A stretch of 64,000 nt of DNA from Torymus aiolomorphi (taxonomy: Eukaryota > Arthropoda > Insecta > Hymenoptera > Torymidae): NCBI GenBank assembly GCA_036365515.1, contig CM070874.1:94533442-94597441 (forward strand), given 5' to 3'. The position numbers and the translations under genes are program-made. Below the pieces are notes generated by a model. The model made no database searches and was not told where the DNA came from. It saw only the letters and a list, made by a program, of their open reading frames with translations. Of the stretch, positions 12,990-23,052 are shown piece after piece; position 1 is the stretch's first letter, and every line of letters begins with the position of its first letter.

Positions 12990-14165
12990 ATTTAGAATTT
13001 GTTTAGTTACATACATTTAAATTTCAAAGGTTTCCAGCATTTTTATAGCTAGATCATCTATTTTTAGCAACTGCTCTGTTTAACGTATTATTTTTCAACA
13101 GGAAATTTTTTAGCTAGATACATTCAATTTCAAAGGTTTCCAGCATTTTATAGCTAGATCATCTATTTTTTAGCAACAGCTCTTTTTAACGTATTATTTT
13201 TTCAACAGGAATTTTTTAGCTAGATACATTCAATTTCAAAGGTTTCCATCATTTTTAGAGCTAGATCATCTATTTTTTAGCAACAGCTCCTTTAAACACG
13301 TATTATTTTTCAACAGGAAATTTTTTAACAGATACATTCAATTTCAAAGGTTTCCAACATTTTTACAGCTAGATCATCTATTTTTTAGCAACAGCTCCTT
13401 TAAACACGTATTATTTTTCAACAGGAAATTTTTTAGCAGATACATTCAAATTTCAAAGGTTTAAAGCATTTACAGCTAGATCATCTATTTTTAGCAACAG
13501 CTCTTTTTAACGTATTATTTTTCAACAGGAAATTTTTTAGCTAGATACATTCAATTTCAAAGGTTTCCAGCATTTTACAGCTAGATCATCTATTTTTTAG
13601 CAACAGCTCTTTTTAACTTATTATTTTTCAACAGGAATTTTTTAGCTAGATACATTCAATTTCAAAGGTTTCCATCATTTTTACAGCTAGATCATCTATT
13701 TTTTAGCAACAGCTCCTTTAAACACGTATTATTTTTCAACAGGAAATTTTTTAGCAGATACATTCAATTTCAAAGGTTTCCAACATTTTTACAGCTAGAT
13801 CATCTATTTTTTAGCAACAGCTTCTTTAAACACGTATTATTTTTCAACAGGAAATTTTTTAGCATATACATTCAAATTTCAAAGGTTTAAAGCATTTACA
13901 GCTAGATCATCTATTTTTAGCAACAGCTCCTTTAAACATGTATTATTTTTCAACAGGAAATTTTTTAGCTAGATACATTCAAATTTCAAAGGTTTCAAAC
14001 ATTTTTACAGCTAGATCATCTATTTTTAGCAACAGCTCATTTCAACGTATTATTTTTCAACAGGAAATTCTTTGGCTAGATACATTCAAATTTCAAAGGT
14101 TTACAGCATTTTTACAGCTAAATCATCTATTTTTAGCAACAGCTCCTTTCAACATATTATTTTTC
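12990..14165. repeat. Minisatellite, about 11 copies of a 106-bp unit
   Basis: The landmark TTTCAAAGGTTT recurs near 13023, 13128, 13234, 13341, 13452, 13556, 13661, 13766, 13877, 13987 and 14094, giving a period of about 105-111 bases. Each unit also holds GCTAGATCATCTATTTTT, AGCAACAGCTC and TTTTTCAACAGGAAATTT. Sub-variants such as TTTCCATCA, TTTCCAACA and TTTAAAGCA alternate, which suggests block duplication of several units at once. It lies upstream of the microexon gene. Confidence 0.95.
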
Positions 14166-14493
14166 AATAGAAAATTAGTTTTTAATCATAATTTTTATAT
14201 TTTTGTTAACAATTATTTATAAAATTTGTTTCTATAGATATAAAACTAGTTTGTCTTAAATAAAAGTTAGTAATGAATTTAGTGACCTCTTCCAAACCTA
14301 TAGTACTAATGCTATAGGAAATCTTTGGAAGGTAATAGGACACCTAAAGTATTTCATTATATTTACAAACTAGTACTTTGATAATAAGGGACTCTTGAAT
14401 TCGGTGACGAATGTAGTTCAATCTAGTTCAGTTTCTGATCGCGAACACTAGTTAGTGAGTGAATAGATTAATAAAAATGATTTCAATTTACAG

Positions 14494-15335
14494 GATAAAA
14501 AAAATCATCGGTGGCACCGCAACACGGAACGCGTGAAGTCACAGTCACACACTTCCGGAGAGATCCTCGTAAAATATGTGATCTTGCGTTACCACCATTT
14601 GCAGAAGTAAGTTTTACTATATAACTATTAATTTATTTCATTTTGATTTTTAATTTTTGTTTTAACATTTATTCTTATAAATTTAAAAAAGAAGTTGACA
14701 TAACGTATAGATAGTAATATGTTTAAATTATTTGTAGGAACTGAAACAACAAGAATTTTATACTAAAGATATTATATTACAAAAAGACCAAGCAGTGCAA
14801 TATGACGCACCAGAAATTCAAGAGGTATTTATTTTATATTAAATTATTAAAATATTAATTAATTATGAAATTAGATAATAATAAATCTAATAAATTTTCA
14901 TTTATAGATAGATGATCAACAGAATGATCTGTCACACTCAGATCAGAAAGCTACTCAATCGATTATGCAGGAAATAATAGAGGTATTTATTTTTACTGAA
15001 TTTTAAAAATTATCTAATCATAAAGTAAAATAAAATAACATTTCAATTATTTCAGAAAGAGAAAGCAGTAAAATCAATCATTCAAGAAATAGCAGAGGTA
15101 TTTATTGTTTATAGAATTTTCGAAATATTTTAATTTTAAAATAAAATAACATTCATTAACATTTGTTTTATTTTAGATAGAATATCAACAGAATCAACTG
15201 TCAGAACAACTACAACAGCAAGATGAACCAAACCCAACATCTTTTTGTTTACATTCTACAACCTCTCCTCCCCACTCATCAAATTTTGACTTTAATGTAG
15301 ATCATTTTTGCTTCCTCCTAGAGGAAGCTTTGTGA
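14494..15335 (+). CDS. Small multi-exon gene of phase-0 microexons, unknown function
   Basis: Five exons can be read: 14494-14606, 14738-14824, 14908-14982, 15056-15097 and 15177-15335 (stop TGA). Every intron is GT-AG and 73-131 bases long, and each joins exons between codons. Exons 2-5 are 87, 75, 42 and 159 bases, all multiples of three. The frame is consistent: THFRRDPRKICDLALPPFAE, then glutamine/glutamate-rich segments, with exons 3 and 4 ending in the related SIMQEIIE and SIIQEIAE. Donors of exons 2-4 share GAG|GTATTTAT, which suggests exon duplication. In this frame a TAA stands just after the first acceptor and no ATG is present, so the true first exon is missing, uses another junction, or the copy is broken. 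I do not recognise the product. Confidence 0.5.
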
Positions 15336-15339
15336 TAGT

Positions 15340-16500
15340 AAAAAAAAAAGTTTGTGAGATAATGTCTTAGGAATGTTGTATAGAAAATTTGGAATCGAAA
15401 TACACCATTTTTAGAAAATGTCCGTATGGATGTGTGTGTGTGTGTGTGTATGTATGTCCGTATACTCTGATATCTCATGATCTACTCAACCGATTTTAAC
15501 GAGAGAGTAATCATTTTTTTCAGATTTTGCTTCAACAATTGGGGTCAATATTTTATTTTTGTCAAAATCGATTTTTTTGTTTTTTATCGCCATTTTTAAA
15601 TTTTCAAAATTTTTATTTTCAATTTTTTTTATATTTAGAACAAATATTATTTATATACGATAAATTCTCTGTATGCAGAATAAAATTTTCTACAATTTAA
15701 AAAAAAAAGCCGTTAGCTATATTTCGTCATAAGTTATTCATGAAAACGTCATTTTTAATAAATAGGTTATATTTCAAAATTAAAAAAAGATATTAATATG
15801 AATATTTTTTTGGTTATAAAGAATACTGAGTACTATAACTTACTAAATTTTTAGGTTTTTTTATTCATTATTTTTGGAGAAAAAAATAATTTATAAAAAA
15901 AGTGTTTTTTTTGTCGTTCAATAACTAGAGTAAAATTGGCTTAATCAGTTTGAAATTTTTTTAGTGGTACATTTTGTATCACAATCGATTGAGTTCTTTG
16001 GGCAAAAGGATTGATCCATAAATTTCGGAGATATTTGAGGTTAAAATTTTTTTCACTTTTTTTTAAATCGTAATTTCTCGAGAACGGCTTTATGTATTTG
16101 AATCGGGTGGGCGGCATTCGAAACAGAATTTCAAGACGTATATTTTCTAAAAAAATTATTTGTCTAGCTATTACGGTTCTTTTGTTATTAATAAAAACGT
16201 AAACATTGAAAAATGAAAAAAATGAGTTTGGTATGTCCAACTATTGCGGGAGTAAAAATTGACTTAAGCGCTTCAAAATTCCTCGTAGAGGTGGATTTTG
16301 GATAGTTTTCGGTCGAGTTATTCGGGCAAAATGATTGGTCCTTAAATTTCAAAGATATTTAAAAAAATTTCAAGTTAATATATACCATAAAATTTTCCCA
16401 ATTTTTTTAAATGTATTGAGGATGGCTCTATGTATCTGAATGTGATGGGTAGCATTTGAAAGAGAATTAAAATATTAATATTTTCTAATACTTATAGCAT
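15340..16500. repeat. Non-coding interspersed repeat with a diverged internal duplication
   Basis: AT-rich DNA with no coding frame. About 15920-16150 is similar to 16250-16490, including the paired landmarks CTTTATGTATTTGAAT / CTCTATGTATCTGAAT and GGGCAAAAGGATTG / GGGCAAAATGATTG. A short TGTG tract is at 15433-15449. Confidence 0.6.
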
Positions 16501-16564
16501 TGACTCAGAGACTCAATTGCGGCGACACTTTTGGCCTTGCGGCCTTGTCCGTCAGCTCGTGTCC

Positions 16565-16725
16565 GGGGCCTTTCTACATAAGTATGTGTGTTCTGTGTGT
16601 TCCGTGTGTTCCCGACAAAGACAGATAGGATCTGTTCCGTTTATGTAATACAGAGACAGACATAGAGAGAAGTTGTCTAGAACACTAGAACAGACAGAAC
16701 ACACATATGTAGAAAGGGCCCCGTG
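16565..16725. repeat. Imperfect inverted repeat
   Basis: CCTTTCTACATAAGTATGTG near 16569 is mirrored by CACACATATGTAGAAAGG near 16703, with TGTTC-type repeats between. It lies just upstream of the SART3 relic. Confidence 0.6.
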
Positions 16726-16957
16726 TGTGTTGTGTAGGTACGCGTATGCCCAAGCGCATGCGCTGCCGCTCGTTTGTCGTCGTAAAGGAATCGAGCCAAT
16801 GAGGATCTCTATTGCACGACTGCAAAGTAGAAAACCCATCTCCAAAGCAGCATTACCTAGTGCAGAGAATATAGTTAGTTGTTTTTAAAGGGCGGCTTTG
16901 TACCAAAGTCTCAGTAAATCGTTCTCACTAATTTTAATTGTCGTAACGGACGAAGAA

Positions 16958-17671
16958 ATGGAGTGAGTATTTCCGCCGACGAAGAAGAGAATGAAAGTTG
17001 CTTGCCGACCGTCGGATGACGAGCTCTAGAAATTTGACGACGAGAAAATCGACAAGGTGATTATTGAGGATGAGGACAGCGATGAGGATAACGATGATGA
17101 CGACGAGGTTCAGGACAGCATGAAGAACGAGGCTGAGGTTCAAGCTATTGAGTCTACCCTAGCCCAAAATAACTATAACTACGAGGCTCACAAAATGCTT
17201 ATAGAGAAACTGCATTCGATGGCAGAGTTGGAAAGGATTGCCAGGGAGAATATGAGTTCCAAGTATCCACTGACACCAGAATTATGGTTGTCTTGGTTGC
17301 GATATGAAATGAAGATTGTTGTAACACCAGAGCAGAAGATTGCTCTTATGGAACTTTGTCAGTAAGCTGTTCAAGATTACCTCTGTAAGTTAATTAATAT
17401 TTCTTGTCATGAATCCTGCTAATGGTTATAATTTGCAATTATAATTCTTAGTTATCAATTTTATTTGTTGATTATAATGACCACGTTGTTTTTTAATACT
17501 TGTAGCTATCGAGTTATGGTTGGAATATTTACAGTTCATTACAGGACTGAAACAACAGAGAAAATTTGGAATTTATTCGAACGAGCATTAACAGCAGCTG
17601 GACTACATGTTAAAAAAGGATCTTTGATTTGGGATACATACAGGGAATTTGAAAATTTTATTGCTTTATAA
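16958..17671 (+). pseudogene. SART3: SART3 (HAT-repeat splicing factor) 5' fragment, broken
   Basis: SART3 is a nuclear U4/U6 snRNP recycling factor with N-terminal HAT repeats. The fragment has an acidic N-terminus (IIEDEDSDEDNDDDDEVQD), then NYNYEAHKMLIEKLHSM, YPLTPELWLSWLRYEM, IELWLEYLQFITG and FERALTAAGLHVKKGSLIW, all typical of the first HAT repeats. It is disabled: TGA right after the start ATGGAG, TAG near 17028, TAA near 17364, a frameshift in the second exon near 17545-17560, and loss of everything past YREFEN. An intron (about 17384-17506, GTAAGT...TTGTAG) is retained at a coding junction, so this came from genomic DNA, not from a spliced mRNA. Confidence 0.8.
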
Positions 17672-17674
17672 CAG

Positions 17675-18365
17675 TATCCCAGTGGTGGTGCGGAAAGCTG
17701 TTTAAAATGTGGTAACCCTTGGAAAACAATGTACCCTCTAAATACCCATTTTCATGCTTAAAAATGCATAACATTCAAACCTACATATACAAAAAAAATG
17801 AGTATAGAGATCTGGCATCAAGCAATTGGCATCCTTTTTTTTAAAATGTATTGAGGATGGCTCTATGTATGAAAGAGTAAAAATAAAGTAGAACCTTCTT
17901 ATTTTTTTTATATAACTTGATAGGATTTAACTTAACAGAAATATGTTAAATGGGAAAAAGTTTTATGTCAATATTATCGACAACTTTTATATTTAAAATA
18001 TTTGAGGAGTTATAAATAAAATGGGCGATTTTTGGCTATAACTTGATTGGATTTGATTTTACACGAAAATGTTAAATACAAAAGTTGTGGATAATATTAA
18101 AACAAAAAATTTTACTATTTAATATTCTCGTGTAAAATCAACTCCTGACGAGTTGTTAGACTTATAAAAACGATTTTAAGCCGTTTACATCGTATTTTGA
18201 TACGTTGACAGATGAATTTGAAAAGGAAAGTCAAAAGTATAAATAAATAATTAATTATTCTTAAAAAATATTGGTATTATTAATATTTGTAACTAGAATA
18301 TTATTTTTAAATAAAAATATTACGATTTATATTAAAAAAATTTTTTTCAATTTATTTTTCATATA
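17675..18365. other. AT-rich stretch with nested inverted repeats
   Basis: The text at about 17838-17865 (ATGTATTGAGGATGGCTC) repeats that at 16413-16440, so the SART3 fragment sits between direct copies of a dispersed repeat. Inverted pairs occur at 17969-18000 with 18070-18105, and at 18050-18075 with 18117-18143 (GATTTTACACGA / TCGTGTAAAATC). No coding frame. Confidence 0.55.
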
Positions 18366-18370
18366 TATAT

Positions 18371-18630
18371 TTAACTCTTGTTTGTACTAACATAGAAGAA
18401 CTGCATTAATTTTGAACTATATATTTAACTCTTGTTTGTACTGACATAGAAGAATTGCATTAATTTTTAACTATATATTTAACTCTTGTTTGTACTAACA
18501 TAGAAGAACTACATTAACTTTTAACTATATATTTAACTCTTGTTTGTACTAACATAGAAGAACTACATTAACTTTTAACTATATATTTAACTCTTGTTTG
18601 TACTAACATAGAAGAACTGCATTAATTTTT
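18371..18630. repeat. Five 54-bp tandem repeats, antisense to the polymerase ORF
   Basis: Units start TTAACTCTTGTTTGTACT at 18371, 18425, 18479, 18533 and 18587, an exact 54-bp period. The reverse complement of about 45 bases of each unit matches 19386-19430 inside the polymerase N-terminal frame with only two or three differences. The array ends about 235 bases before the TATA box of that gene. See the separate finding. Confidence 0.95.
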
Positions 18631-18866
18631 ATATATACACACAGCGACAGAGCGACAACTTTTCTACCATGAAATCGCACCTTAAAGGTTACTCCTGCGG
18701 TCTATTCGACTATATGTACTTGTACATATATATACGTCTTAGCTATCGATACAATCACTTAGTGAGTGATGGTAAAGTAGTATTCACCCTGACCGCGTAA
18801 ATTTAAATTTCATATAATGAGTAAGAAGGCTGATAAAGTTATCCCCTCCAGTTTATTACAATTCTT

Positions 18867-18902
18867 TATAAAAGCGTGAGTAGTCTACAGTGAATCATCA
18901 GT
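18867..18902 (+). promoter_or_regulatory. Core promoter of the polymerase gene (TATA and initiator)
   Basis: TATAAAAG at 18867-18874 is followed about 30 bases later by ATCATCAGT at 18894-18902, matching the arthropod initiator TCAGT. The ATG is at 18938, leaving a leader of about 40 bases. Confidence 0.65.
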
Positions 18903-18937
18903 ATTCATTTTAACTTTACCAATTCAAGATAGAAACT

Positions 18938-21900
18938 ATGACTGAAGAAATTATAAGTGAGTGTCTTGAACAAGTGCACCTGTTAAATAAAGGTGTAGAC
19001 TTAGTTTGTGCACAAAACGTGGATATAAATACAATCAACCGATGGAAAAAACATTGTCTTTCATCTAAAAAAAATTTGAAACGTATTCTTAAATATAATA
19101 ATTTAGTAGTTTCACAGAAGCAAAGTATTTTACATGCAATGGGACGACTTATATGCCTTATTATTAAACTAGATACTATATTAAAACGAGGTGCAGGAGT
19201 TGCACTGCAAACAATTAAAAATAGAGTACGTTGGATAGACATTGATAGTGCTTTTGGAAAACATATGCGGACAAGTATCGTTGCAAATATTGCGCACATT
19301 GATGTCCATTCTTTTTTAGATGATGTCAAAATTTTATTTACTCGTTATGTAAAAAAATTATTTAAAGAAAATTATATTGATGCTTTAAAAATTAACGCAG
19401 TTCTTCTATGTAAGTACAAACAAGAGTTAAACAGCAACGGTGAAAAAGAAGAAAAAATTGAAGAAAAGCATTTTAATACAAAAAATGTTGAAATTTTTCT
19501 TTCAACAAATCTTGAGCAATGGTTCAATGAGAATATTAAAACTCCTCTGACATCTGACATTGAAGAATTTCAAGATAGAGATTCAGGTTGGTCTCCGCAC
19601 TCCATACTAAATATTCAGATTAATATAAATAAATATAATCCTATGCGTAGTGGTAGTTCATACATTCCTTTGCCAAAATTTATTCAAAACAAGAAGGCTT
19701 GTGTCAACGTACAAAATAGTGATAATCAGTGTTTTAAGTGGTCTATTTTAGCAGCTTTACATCCAATACCTACAAAAAATAATCCTCACAGATTAATAAA
19801 TTATTTACCACACGCCGAAGAACTAAATATGAAAAATATAGACTTTCCTGTTCCCTTAGGACAAATACAGAAATTTGAGAAACAGAATTCTGAAATATCA
19901 GTTAATGTTTTTGGACTTAATGGTAAAAATATTGTACCATTATACTTAACATCTAGTAAAAAAACTAAACCATGTAAATCTTCTTTTAATTGAAGAAATG
20001 GGTAATGAAAATGAAATGTTTCAAGATACAATATTTCATTACGTCTACATAAAAAACTTGTCCAGACTTGTAGGGAGAAGCCTTTCACATCATAAAGAAA
20101 AATGTTATATTTGTGATAGATGTTTACAATTTTTTAATGATTCAAATAGTCTAGCTAAACATGAAATATACTGTAGTCAACTTAATAACTGTAGAAGTAA
20201 TCTACCTAAAGACGGTAAAAATATCATAGAATTTAAAAATTACAAACATAAAGAAAAAATACCTTTTATAATTTATGCTGATTGTGAATGTTTATTGAAG
20301 TCTGTTATTGAGTGTAAAAATGAAGAAAGTAATACAACTGTTTTTCAAAGACATGAAATATTTAGTATTGGTTATTACTTAAAATGCAGTTATAATGATT
20401 GTCTTTCATATTATAGAAGCTATAGAGGTAAAAATGCAGCTCTTTGGTTCGCTACAGAATTAAAATGTATAGCAAAATTGATTGAAAATATATATTGTAA
20501 TGCAGAACCTATGGAAACGCTAACATTAGAGCAAAATGTTGCATTTTTTCAAGCTGAAACATGTCATATATGTTGTAAGCCATTCAATAATACTAGCATT
20601 AAAGTTCATGATCATTCACACCTTGATAAAACATATAGAGGACCAGCTCATGCATCTTGTAATCTTAATTATAAAGATTCACGAATTATATCTGTAGTAT
20701 TTCATAATCTTAGTGGGTATGATGCTCATTTTATTATACAAGATGTTTCTAATTTTTTTTAATTTTTTCATTTTCCCGGAAAAGTTGATTTGCTGCCTTT
20801 AAACAAGGAAAGATATATTGCTTTTACAAAACATATAGAAAATAGTAATATAAAATTTCGATTTATTGATTCTTTTAAATTTATAGCTTCTTCGTTAGAT
20901 AAATTAGCATCTTATCTCGATGAATACAATATTATATACTCTCAATTTCCAGGCTTGGATGAAAAAAAGTTAAATTGCTTACAAGAAAAGGTATTTTACC
21001 ATATGAATATATTGATTCTTGGGAAAAATTAAATGCAACAAAATTACCAGCAAAGGATAAATTTTATAGTACACTTAATGATTCAAACATATCAGATAAA
21101 GATTATAATCATGCACAAAAAATCTGGAATGTTTTTAATATAAAGAGTCTTGGTGAATATTCTGATCTGTACATGAAAACAGATATTTTACTGTTGGCTG
21201 ATGTGTTTGAAAATTTTAGACATCAATGTATGAAATCATATGGACTTGATCCAGCTCATTATTATACTACACCTGGTTTTTCTTGGGATGCAATGCTTAA
21301 ATGCACAGGAGTCAAATTAAGTCTTCTAACAGACATAGACATGCTTTTATTTATCGAATGTGGTATTAGAGGCAGTTTAAGCCAATGTTCAAATCGTTAC
21401 GCTGTTGCTAATAATAAATACATGAAAGATTATAAAGAAAATGAAGAGGATGTGTATTTAATGTATTTTGATGCTAATAATTTATATGGCTGGGCAATGA
21501 CACAAGCTCTTCCTTATGACTCATTTGAGTGGGTTGAGGATTACGAAAATTTTAATTACAATGTTGATGATAATGCTTCGATTGGTTATATTTTAGAAGT
21601 TGATTTAGACTATCCTTCAGAAATTCATGATGATCACAATGATTTGCCATTTTGTCCAGAGCATATAAAACCGCCTGGATCAAAACAAACAAAGCTTTGC
21701 GCTACATTGATGAACAAACGTAACTACGTTATTCATTATCGTTATCTAAAACAAGCAATTGCACATGGACTTCAACTTGTTAAGATTCATAAAGTTTTAA
21801 AATTCAAACAATCTCCATGGCTCAAATCTTATATTGATTTGAATAGTTCTATGAGAGCAAATGCTAAAAATGAATTTGAAAAAAATCTCTTCAAATTGAT

Positions 21901-22671
21901 GAATAATGCTGTTTATGGAAAAACTATGGAAAATGTACGTAAACGCGTTGATGGGAAACTTTTAACACAATGGGAAGGAAGATATGGCTTAGAAGCTTAT
22001 ATTTCAAAACCAAATTTTCATAACAGTGCTATATTTAATGAAAATTTAGTAGCTGTTGAACTAAGAAAGGTAGAAATTTTAATGGATAAACCAATATATG
22101 TGGGACTCACCGTTCTGGATGTATCCAAGATACTCATGTACAGTTTTCATTATGATTACATGCATAAAATGTATAATAATAATTGTAAGCTTCTTTATAC
22201 TGATACTGATAGTTTAATTTATTCTATAAAATGTCATGATATTTATAATGATATTAAATTGAATATTCATTATTTTGATACTTCAGAATATTTAATGAAC
22301 AATGAATTTGGTATTCCACAAGTAAATAAAAAAATTGTTGGACTAATGAAAGACGAGTGTAATGGAAAAATACTCACAGAATTCGTAGGATTAAGAAGTA
22401 AAATGTACAGTACACGTGTAAATGGAGAAGATGCTACAAAAAAAATCAAAGGGATTAAAACTGCTGTTATGAAAACTATAACTTTTGATGATTACGTTAA
22501 TTGTTTGAAAGATTTATTGATTCAAAAGCGAAAACAGTGTATGATACGATCAAAGTTACATAAAGTTGAAACAATAAGACAAGAAAAGATTGCACTAAGT
22601 CCTTATGATGATAAAAGATGCTTACAAGAAGGTAGCACAGAGACACTTGCTTGGGGACATTATAATATGTA
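18938..22671 (+). pseudogene. Protein-primed DNA polymerase B of the Polinton
   Basis: This enzyme replicates the linear element from a protein primer. The frame is broken into pieces (18938-19993, 19998-20762, 20775-21032, 20975-22672) by frameshifts near 19980 and 20990 and a stop/shift in a T-run near 20755. The first piece has SGSSYIPLPKFIQNKKAC and a CX2C...H zinc pattern follows near 20107-20170. Exonuclease boxes are IIYADCECLL (about 20270) and FHNLSGYDAHF (about 20700). An HNH-like insertion CHICCKPF...VHDHSH...HASCN lies at 20562-20663. Polymerase motif A is DANNLYGWAM (about 21470), B is KLMNNAVYGKTMEN (about 21893) and C is YTDTDS (22196-22213). All catalytic residues are present; only the frame is damaged. 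The frame ends LAWGHYNM at a TAA that overlaps a possible splice donor (22669). Confidence 0.93.
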
Positions 22672-22738
22672 AATTATTTTTTAAATTTAAATCAAACATA
22701 AATAAATTATAAATTAAAATAGTAAACATTTATTTCAG

Positions 22739-22945
22739 ATGTAAGCAGGTAAAGCGCGTTCGTTTTCAAGAAAAGATATCTATTCATGTAATGCATACTT
22801 GGCTATATGCATATCAAAACGCTCGACGAGGTGAATGGGAAATGTTTGCACGTGATCATGAACGGTTTCGATTAAGAATTAAAAAACTTAGTAAAGTACT
22901 TGATCCAATAATTTTAACAAAATGTGAGGAATTTAAAAAAATAAA
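22739..22945 (+). CDS. GADD34/PPP1R15-like PP1-binding domain in the Polinton
   Basis: The conserved stretch contains KRVRF, a fit to the RVxF motif that docks on protein phosphatase 1, then QEKISIHVMHTW, ARRGEWEMFARDHERF and RIKKL. This layout (KVRF, EK-V-VH, a tryptophan, AARRG-WE-FARD--RF--RI) is that of the C-terminal domain of cellular GADD34/PPP1R15 and related viral proteins, which bring PP1 to eIF2-alpha and restore translation under stress. There is no obvious long N-terminal region. The first ATG in frame is at 22791, after the RVRF motif, so translation from it would omit the docking site. A TTTCAG at 22733-22738 suggests an acceptor. A 70-bp GTAAAT...TTCAG intron from 22669 would join this frame in phase to the polymerase end. 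The frame runs on to 23180 through AT-rich codons that overlap the convergent integrase and are probably not meaningful. The family match is strong; the expression route is inference. Confidence 0.7.
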
Positions 22946-23052
22946 TAAATACATTTTTATATTGATATCATTTATTGTTATCTTAAAATATATATTACAT
23001 GTAATTTTTTATAATTTTAATAAAAATATATTACAAATTTCAGATTTTTCTA

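Noticed and set aside
12990..14165. CRISPR-like periodic array
   Set aside because: The whole 106-bp unit is repeated, with no unique spacers and no cas genes, in a eukaryotic context. The same holds for the 54-bp array at 18371.
16958..17671. SART3 as a processed (retrotransposed) pseudogene
   Set aside because: An intron with GTAAGT and TTGTAG is kept between coding segments, and there is no poly(A) tail.
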